A stretch of DNA of 13,802 nt, taken from CAYXOX01 sp964466745. Lineage in GTDB: Bacteria; Pseudomonadota; Alphaproteobacteria; Rhodobacterales; Rhodobacteraceae. Under the pieces are notes generated by a model. That model was not told the origin of the DNA and did not search any database. It saw only the letters and a program-made list of their open reading frames with translations. The first letter of the stretch is position 1. Each line of letters begins with the position of its first letter. This document shows, in pieces, positions 6,605 to 13,481 of the stretch. Location: positions 1-13,802 of the forward strand of contig CAYXOX010000074.1 in the NCBI GenBank assembly GCA_964466745.1. The letters are read 5' to 3'. Made by a program: the position numbers and the translations under genes.

Positions 6605-7677
6605 GGCGTGCTCCCCGCCTTGCCGGGCGGTGTGGCGCCCGTTTTCCCCGAAGCGGCGGCCGCTTCACCCGTGATCGCGGCCAGCTTGCGCAGGCAGTCG
6701 CGCGCGGCGCCGCTGTCGATGCTCTCGCGGGCCATGGCCACGCCCTCGCGCAGGTCAGCGGCGCGCCCGGCGATCACCAGCGCCGCGGCCGCGTTGAGGC
6801 AGACGGCGTCGCGGTAAGCCGACGGCGCGCCGTCGAGCAGCGCGGCGAAGGCCCGTCCGTTATGCTCGGGGCTGCCGCCGAGGATCTCGGCGAAGGGGTG
6901 TGCCGGCAGCCCGGCGTCCTCGGGATGCAGCTCGCGGGCCTCGATGCGCCCGTCCGCGTCCAGCGCCACCACCCGGCTCGGCCCGGCGATGGAAAGCTCG
7001 TCCGTTCCGTCGCCGCCGTGAACCAGCCAGGCCCGCTCGCTGCCCAGGGCTCGCAGGGTCTCGGCCATGGGCTGCAGGAGATCGGCCGAGAAGGCTCCGG
7101 TCAGCTGGCGGCGTACCCCCGCCGGGTTGGTGAGCGGGCCGAGGATGTTGAAGATGGTGCGGGTGCCGAGCTCGCCCCGCACGGGCATCACGTGGGCGAT
7201 GGCCGGGTGGTGCATGGGTGCCATCATGAAGCCGATGCCGGCCTCGGCCAGCGCGCGCTCCACCACCTCCGGGCCCACGCGCACCTCCACGCCCACCTGC
7301 CCCAGCGCATCGGCGGCGCCGCTCAGCGAGGAGAGGTTGCGGTTGCCGTGCTTGGCCACCGGCACGCCCGCGCCCGCCACCACGAAGGCCGTGGCGGTGG
7401 AGATGTTGAGCGTGCCCTTGCCGTCGCCCCCGGTGCCGACGATGTCCATCGCCCCCTTCGGCGCGCGGACCGGCACGCAGCGCGCGCGCATCGCGGCTGC
7501 GGCTGCGGCGTATTCGTCCACCGTTTCGCCGCGCGTGCGGAGCGCCATGAGGAAACCGCCGATCTGGCTCGGCGTGGCCGCGCCCTCGAAGAGGATGCCG
7601 AAGGCCTCCTCCGCCTGCTGGGGGGTCAACGGGCCGTCTGCGGCGGCGGCGATGATCGGCTTGAGCGCCTCGCTCAT
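6601..7677 (-). CDS. trpD: Anthranilate phosphoribosyltransferase TrpD
   Basis: Transfers phosphoribose from PRPP to anthranilate, the second step of tryptophan synthesis. The 358 residues carry the family signatures: GTGGDGKGT (81-89), KHGNR (109-113), GELGTRTIFNILGPLTNP (168-185), and the metal-binding Asp226-Glu227 in HGGDGTDELS. I chose the ATG at 7677 (MSEALKPIIAA) because it matches homologues; a GTG nine bases upstream (7686) is in frame but neither start has a good ribosome binding site. The C-terminus ends in a poorly conserved Ala/Gly/Pro tail. It is the first gene of its operon. The expected trpG, whose glutaminase supplies ammonia to anthranilate synthase, is not upstream; a divergent yibQ is there instead. 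Confidence 0.95.
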   Translation of the reverse strand: MSEALKPIIAAAADGPLTPQQAEEAFGILFEGAATPSQIGGFLMALRTRGETVDEYAAAAAAMRARCVPVRAPKGAMDIVGTGGDGKGTLNISTATAFVVAGAGVPVAKHGNRNLSSLSGAADALGQVGVEVRVGPEVVERALAEAGIGFMMAPMHHPAIAHVMPVRGELGTRTIFNILGPLTNPAGVRRQLTGAFSADLLQPMAETLRALGSERAWLVHGGDGTDELSIAGPSRVVALDADGRIEARELHPEDAGLPAHPFAEILGGSPEHNGRAFAALLDGAPSAYRDAVCLNAAAALVIAGRAADLREGVAMARESIDSGAARDCLRKLAAITGEAAAASGKTGATPPGKAGSTP

Positions 7678-7947
7678 GACAGGCACCGCGCGGGTGCCGG
7701 CGGCAAGGCTTCGCTGGGGGCAAGGGGCAAGGATCGCGGCACTTTCCGGCTGTCTCGGGTCCGGCTATAGATGCTCAGGGATGGGCCGGAGCGTCAAGGG
7801 CGCTGGCCGCGGCGCGCGTCCGGGCCGGCAGGGCGCTTGCAACACCCTGAAGGCAGGGTCGCCGAGGCGTTCGACCGGGTGTGGGGCCGGGTCGGCCGGG
7901 CCGCCGCGGCCGTGCGAGGCGGAACGGCGGGAAGTGCGAGGCGGAGC
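7678..7947. other. Divergent regulatory region between trpD and yibQ, promoters uncertain
   Basis: This 270-base stretch separates the trpD and yibQ starts. On the trpD strand TTGACG (7797-7792, 5 of 6 to a -35 box) is followed after a too-long 22-base gap by TATAGC (7769-7764). TATAGA (7766-7771) on the plus strand overlaps it and could serve yibQ. I see no leader peptide with Trp codons and no clear attenuator before trpD. A plus-strand frame open from an ATG at 7771 joins yibQ, but its Arg/Ala/Gly-rich translation does not look like a protein start. No remnant of trpG was recognised on the minus strand. Confidence 0.4.
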
Positions 7948-9369
7948 TTGGGACGGGGATACATCGCAGGGCTGTTCTGGGGCGCGCTCGTCTCGGCGAC
8001 CGTGATGGCGGCTGCGTCGCTCGTCGTGGAGGGGCCCGGCCCGCGCAGCTTCGCGCCGTCGGACGTCGCGCCGCAGCTGGATTCGGCGGAGGCGGACCGG
8101 ACGGACCTTTCGGCAGAGGATCCGGCCGGCACCGATCCCGGCGCCGCGGCGCCCCCGCCAGGCGCGGTGGAGGGCGAGGGGTCCGGGGCCGAGGTGCCGG
8201 CACCGCTTCCAGCGGGCGCAAGCGAGGCGGAGGCCGCGGCCCCGCCCGATGAACCTGGTGCTCCGGATGTCACGGATGTCCCGCCGGCCCCGGATGTCAC
8301 GGCGGCGCTGGACGCCCCCGGTGCGCCCCCCGCGCCCCCCGCGCCCGGCCCGGTTGCGCCGAGCGCCCAGCCGGGGGCTGCCCCTGCGCCGGCCGTCGCA
8401 GCCCCCGCGCCCGAGCCGGTGCCCGAGCCGCGCCCGGCGGCGCCTCCCGATGCGCCGCCGGAGCCGGCCGCCCCGGAGGCTGCCCCGGAGGCTGCCCCCG
8501 CCCCGGAGGCGCCGCCGCCCGAGGTCGTCGTCATCATCGACGAACCCGCCGAGGACGCCGCGCCCGTTCCCGAGGCGGCACCGGCGCCGCCCGCCGGCGC
8601 GCCCCCGCCCCAGCCCGGCCTACGCGGCGAGGTGCCGGGCGTCACCGTGCTCCGCCCCGGCGCGCAATCCGGCCCGGTGCGGGCGGGCGCGGCGGCACTC
8701 GAGACCCATGCCGAGGCCTTCGAGAACGTCACCGGCCAGCCGCTCATGGCCATCGTGCTCATCGACGAGGGGCGCCCCGGGCTCGGCGCCGAGGCGCTGG
8801 CCGGTTTTCCCCACCCGCTCACCTTCGCCGTCGATCCCGGCCTGCCCGACGCCGGCGAACGCGCCGCCGCCTACCGGACTGCCGGCCACGAGGTTGCGAT
8901 GCTCCTGCCGCTGCCCGAAGGCGCGACGCCCTCCGATCTCGAGGTGGCGCTTGCGGCCTACGAGGCGGCGGTGCCCCAGGCGGTGGCGGCGGTGGACGCG
9001 CCCGCCGGCGGGCTGCGCGGACAGACCGCGCTGATCCAGCAGAGCCTCGCGGTGCTCGCCGCCTCGGGGCGCGGCCTGGTGAGCCTCGGCGAAGGTCTCG
9101 ACCCCGCGCCGCGCCTCGCCGAGCGGGCGGGCGTTCCCGCGCGGGTCGTCTTCCGCGATTTCGACGGCGAGGGGCAGGACGCGACCGTGATCCGCCGTTT
9201 CCTCGATCAGGCGGCCTTCCGCGCGGGCCAGGAGGGGGGCGTGGTGGTTCTCGGCCGGTTGCGGGCGGAGACGGTCTCGGCGCTGCTCATCTGGGGGCTG
9301 CAGGACCGCGCGCAGCGGGTGTCGCTGGCGCCGCTCTCGGCCCTGCTGCTGGAGGGCGGCGGCGGCTGA
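7948..9369 (+). CDS. yibQ: YibQ-type divergent polysaccharide deacetylase, membrane-anchored, with long Ala/Pro linker
   Basis: A member of the divergent polysaccharide deacetylase family (PF04748), a degenerate NodB-like barrel of the cell envelope whose substrate is unknown. With the start at TTG 7948 it has 473 residues: one N-terminal membrane helix (about 5-27, YIAGLFWGALVSATVMAAAS), an Ala/Pro/Glu linker (about 30-245), and the barrel domain (about 260-470). Family landmarks are IVLIDEG (Asp273), TFAVDP, VAMLLPLPEG, RDFDGEGQD (403-411) and VVVLGRL (432-438). The His of the usual NHMGS motif is replaced (VDAPAGG near 349), and that of the GHP motif by Arg437, so catalysis is doubtful. 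TTG is chosen because GAGG lies six bases upstream and the membrane helix follows at once; an ATG at 7771 adds 59 unlikely residues. It is convergent with ppiD. Confidence 0.8.
   Translation: MGRGYIAGLFWGALVSATVMAAASLVVEGPGPRSFAPSDVAPQLDSAEADRTDLSAEDPAGTDPGAAAPPPGAVEGEGSGAEVPAPLPAGASEAEAAAPPDEPGAPDVTDVPPAPDVTAALDAPGAPPAPPAPGPVAPSAQPGAAPAPAVAAPAPEPVPEPRPAAPPDAPPEPAAPEAAPEAAPAPEAPPPEVVVIIDEPAEDAAPVPEAAPAPPAGAPPPQPGLRGEVPGVTVLRPGAQSGPVRAGAAALETHAEAFENVTGQPLMAIVLIDEGRPGLGAEALAGFPHPLTFAVDPGLPDAGERAAAYRTAGHEVAMLLPLPEGATPSDLEVALAAYEAAVPQAVAAVDAPAGGLRGQTALIQQSLAVLAASGRGLVSLGEGLDPAPRLAERAGVPARVVFRDFDGEGQDATVIRRFLDQAAFRAGQEGGVVVLGRLRAETVSALLIWGLQDRAQRVSLAPLSALLLEGGGG
8119..8628 (+). repeat. Low-complexity Ala/Pro-rich coding repeat region inside yibQ
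   Basis: About 500 bases coding for an Ala/Pro/Glu/Asp-rich linker. Short irregular repeats are visible: CCGGATGTCACGG twice near 8264-8301, GAGGCTGCCCCG twice in tandem near 8476-8500, and repeated CCCGCGCCCC blocks near 8325-8345. Such runs change length easily by slippage. The frame is kept, so it acts as a flexible periplasmic tether between membrane anchor and barrel domain, not as a mobile or CRISPR-type repeat. Confidence 0.7.
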
Positions 9370-9389
9370 CCGGCGGCGTCGCCGGGGCT
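9366..9389. terminator. Hairpin repeat, copy A, at the yibQ stop codon
   Basis: The sequence CTGACCGGCG-GCGT-CGCCGGGGCT includes the yibQ stop (TGA 9367-9369) and a perfect 6-bp stem CCGGCG / CGCCGG with a four-base loop. An imperfect second copy lies 75 bases on (9441-9465). It could serve as a terminator for yibQ; no T tract is present. Confidence 0.4.
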
Positions 9390-9440
9390 GCCCTGGGCGG
9401 CGCCGTGCCCCGAGGACCGCCGGCCCGCAGAGCCGCGCCC

Positions 9441-9465
9441 CTGACCGGCGAACGCCGCCGGGGCT
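9441..9465. terminator. Hairpin repeat, copy B, between yibQ and ppiD
   Basis: CTGACCGGCG-AACGC-CGCCGGGGCT: identical to copy A in both flanking ten-base arms and differing only in the loop (five bases against four). The stem is again CCGGCG / CGCCGG. It sits between the convergent ends of yibQ and ppiD and may terminate either. Conserved arms with a changed loop suggest selection on the stem. Confidence 0.4.
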
Positions 9466-9534
9466 CGCCGCGCAACGGAAACCGGCGACGGGCCGGGCGC
9501 AGGCGCGGCGCGAACCCCTCCCGAGAGGCCGGCG

Positions 9535-11388
9535 CTACTGCAGTTGCAGGCTGGAATGCACCGCCGAGATGGCAGACTGGTCGAGCTCGATGCCGGCGCG
9601 GGCCTGGACCGCCCGCGCGAAAGCCTCGTAGACGTCCTGAGCTATGCCCTGGGCGGCCTGCTCGGCCAGCACCTGCGAGATCAGCGCGGTCTGCGGATCG
9701 TCCGGGTCGGGCGGCAGCGCCGCGTCGAGCCGCACGAGAAACACCCGCCCGTCCTCGGCCAGGACCGANNNNNNNNNNTCGCCCGGCTCCATGGCGAAGA
9801 CGCGCTCCATCAGCGCCGGCGGGGCGCCCTCCACGAAGCTTCTGCGGGTGAGGTCCTCCTCGATGAAGGCGGTCAGACCCAGGGTATCGAACCCGGCGCC
9901 GGCCTCGGCTTCAGCGCGCAGCTCCTCGGCCCGCGCGGCGAGGCGGGCCTCGGTTTCGGCGCGCCGCCAGTCCTCGGCGACCTCGGCGCGCACCTCTTCC
10001 AGCGGCTGAAGCCGCGGCGGCACCTCCTCGTCGAGGCGCAGGGCGAAGATGCCGCCGTCCTCGAGGGCGGCGATGGCGGGGAAATCCTCGTCGGTCACCG
10101 CCTCGGCGGCTTCGCGGAAGGCGTTGTACGCGGCGATGCCGTCCTCGACGCCGGCGTGCCACTCGATGGTGCCGAGCTCCATGGGGCTTTCGGCGGCCAG
10201 CTCCTCGAGCGTGGCACCGGCGGCCAGCAGATCGTCCAGCGCCGTGGCCTCGGCATCGATCTGGCGCCGGGCCCGCTCGGCGGCAAGCTCGTCGCGCAGC
10301 TCCTCGCGCGCCTCCTCGAGGGGCGTCACCTGGGCGGGCAGCACCGCGTTCACCCGGAAGAGCGCCGGGCCGAGGCTGGTGGGCACGGGGCCGACGATGC
10401 TGCCGGCCTCCGCCGCGAACACGGCCTCTCCGGCCGGCCCCAGATCGCCCATCGAGACATCGCCGAGATCAACGTCGGCCAGCGTCAGGCCGCGTTCCTC
10501 AACGAGTTCGGCGAAGGCCTCCGGATCGGCCTCGACGCGGGCCGTTGCCGCGGCGACCGCGGCGTCGGAGGCGAAGACGAGGCGCTCCACGAGCCGGCGC
10601 TCCTCGCGCTCGTACTCGCCTCGCCGATCCTCGTAGAGCGCGCGGATCGCCTCCTCTTCCACCTCCACCGTGTCGAGCAGCATCGAGGGGCGCATCCATG
10701 CGTAGGTGATGCGCTTGGCGGCCGGCAGGGTGTAGGCGTCGGGGTCAGCCTCCCACTGCGCGCGCAGGGCGGCCTCGTCCGGCTCGGGCAGGGGCGCGTC
10801 CAGCAGGGTTTCCGGCAGTTCGGCCCAGGTGAAGTTGCGGCGGCTGGACAGGTAGCCCGCGAGCGTCTCGCCGAGGGCGGCAGGCGCCTCGATGCCGCCG
10901 ATCACCGCCGACTGGAGCAGCCCGCGCGCCAGCTCCTCGCGCAGCTGCGCCTCGAACTCGGCTTCGGAAAGCCCCGATTGCCGCAGCGCGAGCGCGTAGG
11001 TCTCGCGGCTGAACTGCCCGTCGAGCCCCTGGAACGCCTGGATCGAGACAAGCTGGTCGCGCAGCACCTCGTCACCCACGGAAAGCCCCGCCTCGGCGGT
11101 GGCATGGTCGAGGGCGCGCGTCGCCACAAGCTGGCCCAGCACCTGCCGGTCGATCCCGGCGGCCTGTGCCTCCGAGAAGCTCACCGCACGCCCGGTCTGG
11201 GCCGTGAGGGCGCGCAGCTCCTGCTGGAGCGCCCGGGCGTAGGACTCCACGGTGATGTCCTTCTCGCCCACCTTGCCGATGGTGCGGACGTTGCCCGAAA
11301 GCCCGGTGGCTCCGAATCCGGCGAGCCCGACGATGAGCAGGCCGAGAATGACCCACACCGCGAACCGCGAGGCTTTTGAGCTGGCCAT
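9535..11388 (-). CDS. ppiD: PpiD/SurA-type membrane-anchored peptidylprolyl isomerase (contains an assembly gap)
   Basis: A periplasmic folding factor held in the inner membrane; assists exported and outer-membrane proteins. The ATG at 11388-11386 has GGAGAGG four bases upstream. One membrane helix (about 9-29, FAVWVILGLLIVGLAGFGATG) is followed by a SurA-like N-terminal chaperone domain (about 35-190), a parvulin-like rotamase region around 240-370 (VERLVFAS, GDLGPAGEAVFAAEAGSIVGPV), and a long, acidic, helix-rich C-terminal part. Length, about 617 residues, is normal for the family. Ten N at 9769-9778 fall in codons 537-540; the frame is open on both sides and conserved sequence resumes (SVLAEDGRVFLVRLDAALPP), so the gap is probably small. 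PPIase activity is inferred; many PpiD domains are poor enzymes. It is convergent with yibQ. Confidence 0.92.
   Translation of the reverse strand: MASSKASRFAVWVILGLLIVGLAGFGATGLSGNVRTIGKVGEKDITVESYARALQQELRALTAQTGRAVSFSEAQAAGIDRQVLGQLVATRALDHATAEAGLSVGDEVLRDQLVSIQAFQGLDGQFSRETYALALRQSGLSEAEFEAQLREELARGLLQSAVIGGIEAPAALGETLAGYLSSRRNFTWAELPETLLDAPLPEPDEAALRAQWEADPDAYTLPAAKRITYAWMRPSMLLDTVEVEEEAIRALYEDRRGEYEREERRLVERLVFASDAAVAAATARVEADPEAFAELVEERGLTLADVDLGDVSMGDLGPAGEAVFAAEAGSIVGPVPTSLGPALFRVNAVLPAQVTPLEEAREELRDELAAERARRQIDAEATALDDLLAAGATLEELAAESPMELGTIEWHAGVEDGIAAYNAFREAAEAVTDEDFPAIAALEDGGIFALRLDEEVPPRLQPLEEVRAEVAEDWRRAETEARLAARAEELRAEAEAGAGFDTLGLTAFIEEDLTRRSFVEGAPPALMERVFAMEPGXXXXSVLAEDGRVFLVRLDAALPPDPDDPQTALISQVLAEQAAQGIAQDVYEAFARAVQARAGIELDQSAISAVHSSLQLQ
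9769..9778. other. Assembly gap of ten N
   Basis: Ten undetermined bases within ppiD. The reading frame continues if the gap is exactly ten bases or differs by a multiple of three. The first gap codon begins GA on the coding strand, so it encodes Asp or Glu after EPG. This is a sequence artefact, not biology. Confidence 0.99.
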
Positions 11389-11468
11389 TGCGCCTCTCCC
11401 TGGGTGCCGGGGCGTGTCGCCCGCCCCTTCGTTCCGGCCTAGCTATGGGCAAACGGGGCAGGGGGCAA

Positions 11469-11512
11469 GAGCGCCCGGCCCGCCGGCGCCGGACGGGCCC
11501 CCGGCGGCGCTC
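11469..11512 (-). terminator. Nested GC-rich hairpin after the aminotransferase gene
   Basis: Outer perfect 7-bp arms GAGCGCC (11469-11475) and GGCGCTC (11506-11512) enclose inner perfect 6-bp arms GGCCCG (11477-11482) and CGGGCC (11494-11499), with a self-complementary CCGGCGCCGG at the tip. The outer arm abuts the aminotransferase stop codon. Only TT follows on the minus strand, so there is no real T tract. It is likely a terminator that separates this gene from ppiD. Confidence 0.6.
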
Positions 11513-12700
11513 TCAGCGGTCCAGCGTCGCGAGGCGCGCGGCGAGATCGGCAAGGCCCGGGGCGTCGAGATTGGCGAAGGCGATGCGCAGCTCACGCGCC
11601 CCCGCGGCATCATCGGCGGGGCGGAACATGGTGCCGGGCAACAGCAGTACGCCGAGATCGGAAACGAGCCGCCGCGCCAGCGCCTCCGAGCGCTCGGGCA
11701 ACGGGTGGGCGAGGTAGGCGAAATAGGCGCCCGAGCCGAGCAGCCGCCACCCGCGATCGGCCAGCGGCCCGAAGCCCTGCGCCGCCGCGGCCCGGCGGGC
11801 GAGGATCTCCGCCCGCTCGCCGGCCAGCCAGTCGCCGAGGTTCTCCATTGCCCAGAGCGCGGCGAACTGCCCGAGGGACGGCGCGCAAATGGTCACGGTA
11901 TCGAGGAATTTCTCGGCGGCGGCGAGAATCCGGGGCGCGGCCACCATCGCCCCCACCCGGTGCCCGGTGAGCCGGTAGGCCTTCGAGAAACTGTAAAGAT
12001 GGACCAGCGTCTCCGCCCAGTCCGGGTCTTCGAAGAGGGCGTGGGCCGCGCCTTCGCCCGAGTGGAAGTCGCGGTAGGTCTCGTCGAGCAGGAGCGCGAT
12101 GCCGCGCGCACGCGCAAGGTCGCGGAACGCGGCGAGCAGCGCCGGCGGATACTCCACCCCCGCAGGGTTGTTGGGGCTGACCAGCGCGATGGCACGGGTG
12201 CGCGGTGTGATGCGGGCTGCCGCCGCCGCGGGATCGGGCAGGAGGCCGGCGCCGGTCGGCAGCGGCACCGCCTTCACGCCCGCCATGTCCAGCCACATCT
12301 TGTGATTGAAATACCAAGGCGTTGGCAGGAGAACTTCATCTCCCGCGCCGGCCAGCGCCGCGACCGCCGCGGCGAAGGCCTCGTTGCAGCCTGCGGTGAC
12401 CGCAACGGCCTCGGGCGCGATGGCGCCGCCGTAGTGCGCGCTCCAGCGCGCGGCGATGGCCTCGCGGAGCGCCGGCAGCCCCAGCACCGGCCCGTAGAGA
12501 TGGGCCGCGGGCTGCTCCATCACCAGCCGCGCCATTTCGGCCCGCAGCGGCTCCGGGGGCGGGGCCACGGGCGCCGCCTGCGAGACGTTGAGGAAGGGCC
12601 GGTCCGCAGGTGGGGTGCCCTCGGCGAGCCAGCGCCGCGCCTCCATCACCGGCGGGGCGAAGGTGGCATCCGTCGCGCCCGGCCCGCGCCCCGCGCTCAT
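11513..12700 (-). CDS. Class I/II pyridoxal-phosphate aminotransferase, substrate unknown
   Basis: A fold-type I aminotransferase of the aspartate/aromatic group, 395 residues. Visible active-site residues are Asn178 in SPNNPAG (175-181), Asp206 and Tyr209 in LLLDETYRDF, the PLP-binding Lys240 in YSFSKAYRLTGHRVG with Arg248, and the substrate-carboxylate Arg372 in LRIAFAN. YFNHKMWLDMAG (130-141) is the usual aromatic region over the cofactor. The start ATG 12700-12698 has GGGAGG about seven bases upstream. It follows gpt on the same strand after 81 bases that contain a strong hairpin, so the two may be separate units. Its amino-acid substrate cannot be read from sequence; an aspartate/aromatic transaminase role is a guess. 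Confidence 0.93.
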   Translation of the reverse strand: MSAGRGPGATDATFAPPVMEARRWLAEGTPPADRPFLNVSQAAPVAPPPEPLRAEMARLVMEQPAAHLYGPVLGLPALREAIAARWSAHYGGAIAPEAVAVTAGCNEAFAAAVAALAGAGDEVLLPTPWYFNHKMWLDMAGVKAVPLPTGAGLLPDPAAAAARITPRTRAIALVSPNNPAGVEYPPALLAAFRDLARARGIALLLDETYRDFHSGEGAAHALFEDPDWAETLVHLYSFSKAYRLTGHRVGAMVAAPRILAAAEKFLDTVTICAPSLGQFAALWAMENLGDWLAGERAEILARRAAAAQGFGPLADRGWRLLGSGAYFAYLAHPLPERSEALARRLVSDLGVLLLPGTMFRPADDAAGARELRIAFANLDAPGLADLAARLATLDR

Positions 12701-12719
12701 CGGCGCGCCCTCCCGCGAT

Positions 12720-12754
12720 CCGCGCCCCGCGGGGGGGCCGGCGCCGGGGCGCGG
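12720..12754 (-). terminator. Hairpin between gpt and the aminotransferase gene
   Basis: Perfect 10-bp inverted repeat CCGCGCCCCG (12720-12729) / CGGGGCGCGG (12745-12754) with a 15-base loop, 27 bases after the gpt stop and just upstream of the aminotransferase ribosome binding site. It is probably a gpt terminator or attenuating structure; no T tract follows. Confidence 0.5.
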
Positions 12755-12781
12755 GCAGGGGCGCAGGCCGGGGGCATCGCG

Positions 12782-13285
12782 TCAGTCCGCGCCGCGGTAG
12801 GGCTTGACGTATTGCAGCGCCATGTCCCAGGGGAAGAAGATCCAGGTGTCCTGGCTGACCTCGGTGATGAAGGTATCCACCATGGGCCGGCCCTTGGGCT
12901 TGGCATAGACGGTGGCGAAATGCGCCTTGGGGTAGAGGCGGCGCACGAGTTCCAGCGTCTTGCCGCTGTCCACCAGGTCGTCGAGGATCAGGATGCCCTC
13001 GCCGTCGCCCATGAGCCCTGCATCGGGGGCCTTGAGCACCTCGGCATCGCGCTGGTGCTGGTGATCGTAGCTCTTCACGCTGATGGTATCGACGGTGCGG
13101 ATCTCCAGCTCGCGGGCCACGATCATGGCCGGGGCCATGCCGCCGCGGGTGATGGCGACGATCGCGCGCCAGCTCCCGTCGCCCGGGCCCTGCCCGTCGA
13201 GCCGCCAGGCCAGGGCGCGGCTGTCGCGGTGGATCTGGTCCCAGCTCACGTGGAAGCCTTTTTCGTGGGGCAGTCGGTCGGTCAT
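12782..13285 (-). CDS. gpt: Xanthine (xanthine-guanine) phosphoribosyltransferase
   Basis: Purine salvage: joins xanthine or guanine to PRPP to give XMP or GMP. The 167-residue product closely resembles E. coli Gpt along its length: VSWDQIHRDSRALAWRL, AITRGGMAPAMIVARELEIR, SYDHQHQR, the PRPP loop LILDDLVDSGKT (99-110), YPKAHFATVYAKPKGRP, and the base-binding DTWIFFPWDM (146-155). A few residues at the N-terminus and an insertion near 30-37 explain the greater length compared with E. coli (152). The start ATG 13285-13283 has AAAGGAA about seven bases upstream. It sits between fabI and the aminotransferase gene, all on the minus strand. Confidence 0.96.
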   Translation of the reverse strand: MTDRLPHEKGFHVSWDQIHRDSRALAWRLDGQGPGDGSWRAIVAITRGGMAPAMIVARELEIRTVDTISVKSYDHQHQRDAEVLKAPDAGLMGDGEGILILDDLVDSGKTLELVRRLYPKAHFATVYAKPKGRPMVDTFITEVSQDTWIFFPWDMALQYVKPYRGAD

Positions 13286-13313
13286 GGGGCGTTCCTTTCA
13301 GCGATCCGGCGGC

Positions 13314-13337
13314 CGCCGCGGGCCGGGCGCCGCGGCG
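13314..13337 (-). terminator. Hairpin between fabI and gpt
   Basis: Perfect 8-bp stem CGCCGCGG / CCGCGGCG with an 8-base loop, about 30 bases upstream of the gpt ATG and 145 bases after the fabI stop. It may end the fabI transcript or act in the gpt leader. A weaker hairpin, ACCGG / CCGGT, lies at 13412-13426, nearer to fabI. Neither has a T tract. Confidence 0.4.
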
Positions 13338-13481
13338 CGGTGGCAGGGGCAAGCACGGGCGGGGGCGGGGGCAGCGAGAAGGGAAGGGCGCCGCCGGAAG
13401 CCGCCATGGCCACCGGAAGCGCCGGTTTCGAAGCCGCGAGATCCGTCCAGTCCAATGGCCGTCCTTTCGCTCCTGCGCGCC

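Noticed and set aside
7678..7947. Remnant of trpG upstream of trpD
   Set aside because: No glutaminase motif such as the C-terminal HPES segment is readable in any minus-strand frame.
8119..8628. Repeats suggesting a CRISPR or tandem-repeat array
   Set aside because: Units are short, irregular and in frame; they encode an Ala/Pro-rich linker.
9544..11379. Plus-strand open frame of 611 codons antisense to ppiD
   Set aside because: Mirror of the codon bias of ppiD, with no ribosome binding site or known domain.
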